From the NCBI GenBank assembly GCA_964490895.1, contig CAZBEI010000074.1, positions 1 through 10,646 on the forward strand: 10,646 nucleotides of DNA. Direction: 5' to 3'. Source of the stretch: JACRAO01 sp964490895 (GTDB lineage: Bacteria; Bdellovibrionota; UBA1018). Position numbers and translations under genes: made by a program. The notes below the pieces were generated by a model. The model did no database searches. It saw only the letters and a list, made by a program, of their open reading frames with translations, and had not been told where the DNA came from. Each line of letters begins with the position of its first letter. Within the stretch, counting starts at the first letter, position 1. Below are positions 5,957 to 10,646 of this stretch, piece after piece.

Positions 5957-6519
5957 CGAGGATTTTTCTCAGGATTTTGAATGCCCCGATTCTCATCCTA
6001 CTCTGCATTATTGGAGTGGCCCTGCAGACTTCTCTCTTTAGGTTCTACCCCCTCAATTATTTGCAACCCGATATTATTCTTTTAGGGGTGATTTGGTTTT
6101 CAATCTATCGAAACTTTACAGAGGGAGGGTGCCTCACACTGATTTTAGCCGACATTGCCGAAATCCACAGTTCCACGCCCCAAGGTGTTTTTTTGATTTG
6201 TTACATTGCAGTCAATTTATTGGTGCGCGCCCTATCTCATTGGCTTGTCATGAGAGACCTCACATCGATTGTGATTTTAACTTTAGGTATGTCTATTTTT
6301 TGGAAACTCAGTTGCCTGTTTGTTCTCTATTTGTTTGGACTGGGTCCCAATCAATGGAAACACACGGCTGCCCTTCTTTTACCCGGAAGCATCATGGCCG
6401 GAGTCTTGTCCATTTGGGTCTATCGTGGGCTCGAGTGGTTTGATCGCATTACCTACAAAGACATCCACTCGAAAAAGTTTTTAGAAGAAGAATTCGAACT
6501 CGAAGGAGAGGGCCTGTAA
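5953..6519 (+). CDS. mreD: Rod shape-determining membrane protein MreD
   Basis: MreD is the small polytopic partner of MreC in the elongation complex. The 188 residues contain about five hydrophobic segments (around 11-27, 40-52, 58-68, 78-95, 105-130 and 138-156, some possibly merged) followed by a charged C-terminal tail ending in KFLEEEFELEGEGL. LQPDIILLGVIWFSIYRNFTEGG is a recognisable MreD block, with the Pro-Asp near the second membrane segment. The family is weakly conserved, so position between mreC and mrdA is the strongest argument. It starts in an ATGA overlap with mreC and stops 2 nt before mrdA, so coupling is likely. Confidence 0.93.
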   Translation: MTRIFLRILNAPILILLCIIGVALQTSLFRFYPLNYLQPDIILLGVIWFSIYRNFTEGGCLTLILADIAEIHSSTPQGVFLICYIAVNLLVRALSHWLVMRDLTSIVILTLGMSIFWKLSCLFVLYLFGLGPNQWKHTAALLLPGSIMAGVLSIWVYRGLEWFDRITYKDIHSKKFLEEEFELEGEGL

Positions 6520-6521
6520 AA

Positions 6522-8543
6522 ATGGCATTTCTCGGTCAAGAAGAACAAATTAGAGAATATCAAGATCGCTTTACATACCTCCATACGATTTTATTTGCAG
6601 TCCTCATTTTGTTTATTTCAAGGCTCATTTTCCTCCAAATATTAAATGGCGATAAAATGCGTAGAGTTTCGGAAGAAAACAGAATCAGGCGAATTAAAAT
6701 TGCATCTCCCCGAGGAATGATTTTGGATCGAAACCGAAAACTTTTGGTGGACAATCGCCCAGCCTTTGATTTGGAAATTATTCCCCAATATTTAAAACAA
6801 TCCAAACAAACTCCAGAAGTTGTCTCCCTCATTTCTCATTTAATCCACATCTCAGAAAAAGAGATTTACGAAGCTTTAAAAAAATCAGAAACCCAGCCTT
6901 CGTTTATTCCGATAAAAATAAAAACAGACCTCAACCGGGACGAAGTTGCTGTTTTAGAAACATGGAAATCTGCAATGCCAGGCGTGCAAATTCAAGAAGA
7001 AATAAAAAGAACAGGACTCTTTGGTGATGTTGCAGCTCACCTGCTTGGATACATCGGCGAAATCAACTCCACTGAACTCCCCACTCTACAAAAGCAAATT
7101 TATTTGTACAAATTAGGTGATAGTATTGGAAAATTTGGATTAGAAAAAGAATTCGAAAAATCTTTGCGCGGACAAGACGGCGAAAAAATCATGGAGGTCG
7201 ACGCGTTAGGCAGGATTAAGCTAGAAGCAGGCAGAGGACGCGTGCTCACCAGTAGCTTAGAAAAAGCTGCTATCCCTGGAAAAAATCTTGTATTAACCAT
7301 CGATCAAGATCTCCAACTGACAGCTCTTAAAGCCTTTAATGACAAAATCGGATCGCTCGTAGCGATCGACCCGAAAACAGGCGAAATCTTGGCCATGCTC
7401 TCTCGCCCCTCGTTTGATCCCACTCATTTTTCCCGCGGGATACCCACCCCCGTTTGGAATCACCTTCTCAATGACGAAAACCATCCTTTGAGAGATAAGA
7501 CCATACAAGACCACTATTCCCCCGGATCTGTTTTTAAATTGGTCACTGCCATTGCGGCACTCGAAGAAGGAGCCATTGACGAAAAAACAAAGTTTCATTG
7601 TTCTGGATCCATGCGAGTTGGAAACAGGGTCATGCACTGTCATAAAAAACATGGGCATGGGGACATGAATATCATCAGTGCGATTGCGCAGTCGTGTGAC
7701 ATCTTTTTTTACCGCACTGCTCAAAAATTAAAATCTGTTGACACGATTGCCCATTGGGCTTTTCAGCTTGGGCTGGGGAAAAAAACAGGAATCCCCCTGG
7801 CCCGCGAAATCCCTGGACTAATCCCTACGGAGGAGTGGAAAAAGAAAAAACTAAATCAGGCTTGGAGTCCAGGAGAAACCCTTTCGGTAGCCATCGGCCA
7901 GAGCTTTGTTTTAACAACTACTATCCAACTGGCCAACCTCTATGCTGCAATCGCCAACGGCGGAACTCTTTATCGACCCTATGTGGTGAAAAGAGTAGAG
8001 ACAAACGAAGGGCTCGTGCTAGAAGAATTTAAACCCGAAATCATCGATCAATTAAAAATCTCTCCAAAAACATTAGAACTGATTCGACAAGGACTCTGGG
8101 GAGTGATTAACTCACCCCAGGGAACCGCCTACTCACAAAGACTACCAGGAATGGATTTTGTAGGGAAAACGGGTTCTGCACAAGTGGTGCGGCTGTCTGC
8201 AGATAAACTATTTAAAAAATTTGCGTGCGAATCCATGAAATTTAAGGAACGTCAAAACGCCCTCTTTGTAGGCTTTGCGCCCGCAAACAATCCCATGCTT
8301 TCCGTGGCGGTCATTGCAGAACATGCTTGTCACGGGGGCTCAGGAGCTGGCCCTATCGTCAGAGCAGTGATTAAGAATCATTTAGAAAAAACAAATCCCT
8401 CACTCTTTGGAGACAAGGCCCTGAGTGCTCGTTTTAAGGGCAAACCTCCTGAAATCAAACCCGTGCCGGAGGAAGATTTTGAAGACAGCGTCCCCACAGA
8501 TCACCATATCAACTTGCTTCCAGAAGAAAGTGGAGAACGATGA
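6522..8543 (+). CDS. mrdA: Penicillin-binding protein 2, elongation-specific transpeptidase
   Basis: PBP2 crosslinks peptidoglycan strands made by RodA during lateral-wall growth and is the target of mecillinam-type beta-lactams. The 673-residue protein has a membrane anchor at about 21-41, then the pedestal domain (RIKIASPRGMILDRNRKLLVDNRPAFDLEII, 57-87; HLLGYIGEI, 173-181; GKFGLEKEFEKSLRG, 203-217). The transpeptidase domain carries all three motifs: SVFK (Ser336 to Lys339), SCD (391-393) and KTG (549-551). The middle motif is S-x-D, as is usual for PBP2. A Cys/His-rich stretch with Cys360, Cys373, His374, His377 and His379 lies where PBP2 proteins have a conserved Cys-Gly-His-Gly region. 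A polar tail of about 45 residues follows. AGGAG lies somewhat far from ATG 6522, so reading may depend on coupling to mreD. Confidence 0.97.
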   Translation: MAFLGQEEQIREYQDRFTYLHTILFAVLILFISRLIFLQILNGDKMRRVSEENRIRRIKIASPRGMILDRNRKLLVDNRPAFDLEIIPQYLKQSKQTPEVVSLISHLIHISEKEIYEALKKSETQPSFIPIKIKTDLNRDEVAVLETWKSAMPGVQIQEEIKRTGLFGDVAAHLLGYIGEINSTELPTLQKQIYLYKLGDSIGKFGLEKEFEKSLRGQDGEKIMEVDALGRIKLEAGRGRVLTSSLEKAAIPGKNLVLTIDQDLQLTALKAFNDKIGSLVAIDPKTGEILAMLSRPSFDPTHFSRGIPTPVWNHLLNDENHPLRDKTIQDHYSPGSVFKLVTAIAALEEGAIDEKTKFHCSGSMRVGNRVMHCHKKHGHGDMNIISAIAQSCDIFFYRTAQKLKSVDTIAHWAFQLGLGKKTGIPLAREIPGLIPTEEWKKKKLNQAWSPGETLSVAIGQSFVLTTTIQLANLYAAIANGGTLYRPYVVKRVETNEGLVLEEFKPEIIDQLKISPKTLELIRQGLWGVINSPQGTAYSQRLPGMDFVGKTGSAQVVRLSADKLFKKFACESMKFKERQNALFVGFAPANNPMLSVAVIAEHACHGGSGAGPIVRAVIKNHLEKTNPSLFGDKALSARFKGKPPEIKPVPEEDFEDSVPTDHHINLLPEESGER

Positions 8544-9691
8544 CACACACAACCATGGAATCCCCATTTGACGAAAATCAGGGTTTTAGACTAGGTGCTT
8601 ACGAAGAAGAGTTTAAAAAATTTAATTGGAACTTGCTTGCCTTAGAGGTCATTTTATTTGGAATTGGTATTTGGAATTTGATCAGCGCAACCACGGTCCA
8701 AGGAAAAGCGATGGGTCTCTATAAGACTCAGCTTCTTTGGTTTGGAATAGGCCTTCTTTGCACTGCCCTTATTTTAATCATCCACTATTCTGCTTTTTCT
8801 CGTTTAGCGTATGTGATTTATTTTACCAACCTGCTTTTGCTTATTTTAGTTTTATTTGTGGGCAAATCGACCCTGGGCGCAAAGCGCTGGATTAGTTTCG
8901 GGTCTTTTGGAATTCAGCCTTCGGAATTCATGAAGCTTTCGATTGTGATTTGTCTGGCTAAATATTTTGAAACCGATCGAACCCTGGGGGGCTATGGATT
9001 TAAGGAGCTACTCCTACCTACCGTATTTTTACTGATCCCCTGTGGACTCATCGTATTGGAACCCGATTTAGGCACAGCCATGATTTTGAGTTTAGTGGGA
9101 ATGAGCATGTTTCTGTTTATGAAAATTCGTCCCAAAACCCTTCTAATCTTCGCTATATGCGCCACGATTGCCTCACCTTTGATCTATCAATTTGGTCTCA
9201 AGCCCTATCAAAGGCAAAGGTTGACTTCCTTTTTAGATCCCATGAGCGACCCCAAAGGATCTGGATGGAATTCTCTACAATCTAAAATTGCTATCGGGAG
9301 CGGAAAACTTTTTGGGAAAGGCTACAAGAAAGGAACACAGAGTCAGCTCAATTTTTTGCCAGAACACCACACAGATTTTATTTTTTCTGTCTTTGGCGAA
9401 GAGCATGGTTTTGTGGGATGCATGATTATTTTTGGGCTCTACTTGGCCTTTCTGCTTAACGCCCTATCCATTGCCTATCAATCTAATGACAAATTTGGTC
9501 TTTTGCTGGCCATGGGAATCACTTTCACTTTTTTTTGGCAGATTTTTATCAACCTAGGGATGGTGATGGGAATTCTGCCCATCGTCGGAGTTCCGCTGCC
9601 GTTTTTAAGTTATGGAGGATCTTCTTTGGTGGCCTCACTTCTTTCGGTTGCTATTTTAACGAACATTGCAAATAAGAAATTGATGTTTTAA
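8540..9691 (+). CDS. rodA: SEDS peptidoglycan glycosyltransferase RodA
   Basis: RodA polymerises lipid II into glycan strands together with PBP2. The 383-residue polytopic protein has SEDS hallmarks: TLGAKRWISFGSFGIQPSEFMKL (111-133), LEPDLGTA (173-180), QLNFLPEHHTDFIFSVFGEEHGFVG (269-293) with the catalytic-type Asp279, and PLPFLSYGGSSL (352-363). Assignment to RodA rather than FtsW follows from the PEHHTDFIF form and from the partner genes. It begins in an ATGA overlap with mrdA, and GGAG sits 4-5 nt before the ATG, supporting this start. That start gives a hydrophilic, acidic N-terminal extension of about 28 residues before the first membrane segment; a second ATG six codons in is a minor alternative. 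It is the last gene of the block. Confidence 0.97.
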   Translation: MTHTTMESPFDENQGFRLGAYEEEFKKFNWNLLALEVILFGIGIWNLISATTVQGKAMGLYKTQLLWFGIGLLCTALILIIHYSAFSRLAYVIYFTNLLLLILVLFVGKSTLGAKRWISFGSFGIQPSEFMKLSIVICLAKYFETDRTLGGYGFKELLLPTVFLLIPCGLIVLEPDLGTAMILSLVGMSMFLFMKIRPKTLLIFAICATIASPLIYQFGLKPYQRQRLTSFLDPMSDPKGSGWNSLQSKIAIGSGKLFGKGYKKGTQSQLNFLPEHHTDFIFSVFGEEHGFVGCMIIFGLYLAFLLNALSIAYQSNDKFGLLLAMGITFTFFWQIFINLGMVMGILPIVGVPLPFLSYGGSSLVASLLSVAILTNIANKKLMF

Positions 9692-9714
9692 TTTTAGGCT
9701 TATGAACAAATAAA

Positions 9715-9741
9715 AGCGACTATTTTTTGACGCTATTTTTT
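9715..9741 (+). terminator. Weak terminator candidate after rodA
   Basis: AGCG (9715-9718) can pair with CGCT (9731-9734), followed by A and six T residues. The stem is short and the loop is T-rich. CTATTTTTT also occurs twice in tandem here. Its place 24 nt after the rodA stop fits the end of the operon. Confidence 0.35.
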
Positions 9742-9764
9742 CTACTGTATTTCAATGAAATCCA

Positions 9765-9770
9765 TATAAA
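9765..9770 (+). promoter_or_regulatory. Possible -10 box for the small lipoprotein gene
   Basis: TATAAA followed by AT lies about 40 nt before ATG 9810. The only -35 candidate at 18 nt is TCTACT, a poor match, so support is modest. It would allow expression separate from the mre block. Confidence 0.3.
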
Positions 9771-9809
9771 ATAGAAGAAGGCAAATTTTTCCGAGTAGGG
9801 GGTATAAAA

Positions 9810-10175
9810 ATGGTGGACTTTAAAATGAGAATAGAAAAAAAAAGATTAAATCTGAGCAGGACTTTTCGGTGGATTTTATTTTCTGCTGCTTTTGTGGGGC
9901 TAGGCATAGCCATGCCCAGTTGCCCTGGACAACAGGCTATGCAGCAGCAGGTAGAGACTCTCTCAAGCAAAGTCAATGAAACCGTCAAGCTCCTACACTC
10001 CCACGAAAGCCAAATGAAACAACTCGGCACCGAAGTTTCTCAATTGAGAAGTGTCCTCTCACAGCTCAACAATATTGTAGGAGCCCAAAAACTTGCAATG
10101 GAAGCTTTGGAGGCAAAATCCAATTCGACGCCTAAGTCTGCTCCGAAAAAAGCGTCAGGGAAGAAAAAACATTAA
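9810..10175 (+). CDS. Small coiled-coil probable lipoprotein with Lys-rich tail
   Basis: I do not recognise a named family. The 121 residues begin with a basic segment (KMRIEKKRLNLSRTFR), a hydrophobic stretch at 21-34 (WILFSAAFVGLGIA) and MPSC at 35-38, an imperfect lipobox with Cys38 as the likely acylation site. Residues 43-100 show heptad-like spacing of Leu, Val and Ile (VETLSSKVNETVKLLHSHE, LGTEVSQLRSVLSQLNNIV) and should form a coiled coil. The end is Ser/Pro/Lys-rich and finishes in KKASGKKKH. This layout recalls Lpp-like outer-membrane lipoproteins whose Lys-containing tail touches the wall, but that is inference. AGGGGG lies 6-7 nt before ATG 9810. It follows rodA by 118 nt and is probably a separate unit. 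Confidence 0.72.
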   Translation: MVDFKMRIEKKRLNLSRTFRWILFSAAFVGLGIAMPSCPGQQAMQQQVETLSSKVNETVKLLHSHESQMKQLGTEVSQLRSVLSQLNNIVGAQKLAMEALEAKSNSTPKSAPKKASGKKKH

Positions 10176-10342
10176 AGGCTTATTGGCTGTTCAGCTTCAT
10201 TCTGCGGGCTCGGTGTTAAAACTAGGGGGATTGAGCAATAGGGATTGGTTGGCCCAGGAAAACAGCATGAATAGCTTCTAATAAACTTTCCCCTTGCTTT
10301 CTCATGGTGGCTCGTAATCTCGCAAGACATTTTTAAAAAAAA

Positions 10343-10645
10343 CTACGGCGGCCATTCCGGAGTGGGCCAGTTATTTTGAAATAAAATATAAAGAAACTCT
10401 TGGATGTTTTTCTGGAAGTATCTTTTAATACCCACAAGATCTCTCCCCCACTCCACAATTCGAGACCAAGAGAGATAATCCCAAAAGCGTTTTAGAGCGG
10501 GCTGACCCTTCTTTGCTCCTGTCATGAGTCTTGCGATCAGGCCTGCGACTTCGCGTAAAAAGCGCCTGAGAGCAAGCCGTGCGGGTACAATGCGCCTTGA
10601 TTTTGTTTGAATCAAAAAATGCAAGTGATTCCCGACGCATACAAA
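10343..10645 (-). CDS. Y1 (HUH) REP-associated-type transposase, N-terminus off the window
   Basis: Single-stranded-DNA transposases of this family nick DNA with one Tyr, using a His-hydrophobic-His metal site. In the visible 100 residues the frame starts FVCVGNHLHFLIQTKSRR, which contains the NHLHFLI form of the HUH motif (His codons 10625-10627 and 10619-10621). A helical region (FLREVAGLIARLMTGAKKG) follows, then RFWDYLSWSRIVEWGRDL and IKRYFQKNIQE, where Tyr in KRYF is the probable nucleophile. The end, FQNNWPTPEWPP, is short. An internal TTG at 10624 could be mistaken for the start, but the upstream codons clearly belong to the family. The first part of the gene lies beyond the right edge, so intactness cannot be judged. 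The 167 nt between this gene and the lipoprotein gene hold nothing that I can support. Confidence 0.85.
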   Translation of the reverse strand, partial: FVCVGNHLHFLIQTKSRRIVPARLALRRFLREVAGLIARLMTGAKKGQPALKRFWDYLSWSRIVEWGRDLVGIKRYFQKNIQEFLYILFQNNWPTPEWPP

Positions 10646-10646
10646 C

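Noticed and set aside
7293..7724. Minus-strand frame of 143 codons inside mrdA
   Set aside because: It is antisense to the PBP2 transpeptidase domain with all catalytic motifs in frame; the long opposite frame is a codon-composition effect.
10250..10369. TGGCCCA and TGGGCCA as possible transposon end repeats
   Set aside because: The inverted match is only 7 bp, the right copy lies inside the transposase coding end, and nothing else about the flanks supports element ends.
1..10646. CRISPR array, tRNA or rRNA genes
   Set aside because: I saw no regularly spaced repeats, no cloverleaf-like sequence and no rRNA-like stretch anywhere in the window.

Overview
The window looks like chromosomal DNA from a Gram-negative, rod-shaped bacterium. 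It holds a complete cell-elongation block (mreC, mreD, mrdA/PBP2, rodA), an anchored SurA/PpiD-type periplasmic protein and a probable lipoprotein. The moderately AT-rich sequence, the style of the HUH transposase and the anchored chaperone beside mreC would suit a Bdellovibrionota-like or other deep-branching proteobacterial lineage. That placement is inference; no marker here fixes the taxon.

Region 1 (1-2900) is accessory. A large unrecognised gene enters from beyond the left edge and carries an HExxH motif. Directly behind it lies an AbiEii/DUF6036-like nucleotidyltransferase reading frame that keeps its nucleotide-binding motif but has no start codon, so it is probably 5'-truncated. It is followed by an ownerless perfect Shine-Dalgarno sequence, a GC-rich hairpin and an AT-rich stretch with an inverted repeat.

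Region 2 (2890-3740, minus strand) is a compact type II toxin-antitoxin pair: a RelE-like toxin first, then an XRE-type antitoxin overlapping it by 32 nt. The antitoxin has a strong ribosome binding site inside the toxin gene, whereas the toxin has none that I can see. Two palindromes sharing the core ATTGWCAAT lie upstream, one over a possible promoter and one just before the toxin start, and are good operator candidates.

Region 3 (3741-9741) is the core. A membrane-anchored SurA_N/PpiD-like protein runs leftward and the elongasome genes run rightward from a 41-nt divergent gap. mreC, mreD, mrdA and rodA are packed with 4-nt overlaps or a 2-nt gap and are probably translationally coupled. 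MreC and MreD scaffold the elongation machinery, RodA polymerises glycan strands and PBP2 crosslinks them. mreB, often just upstream of mreC, is not in the window.

Region 4 (9742-10646) holds a small coiled-coil probable lipoprotein with a Lys-rich tail, then a leftward Y1 (HUH) REP-associated-type transposase cut by the right edge. The strongest second-look items are the paired TA operators, the start-less nucleotidyltransferase, the unknown HExxH protein, the parvulin-less PpiD-like protein, and a REP-like hairpin in the same window as a Y1 transposase. I do not see a clear complete new defence or mobile system.
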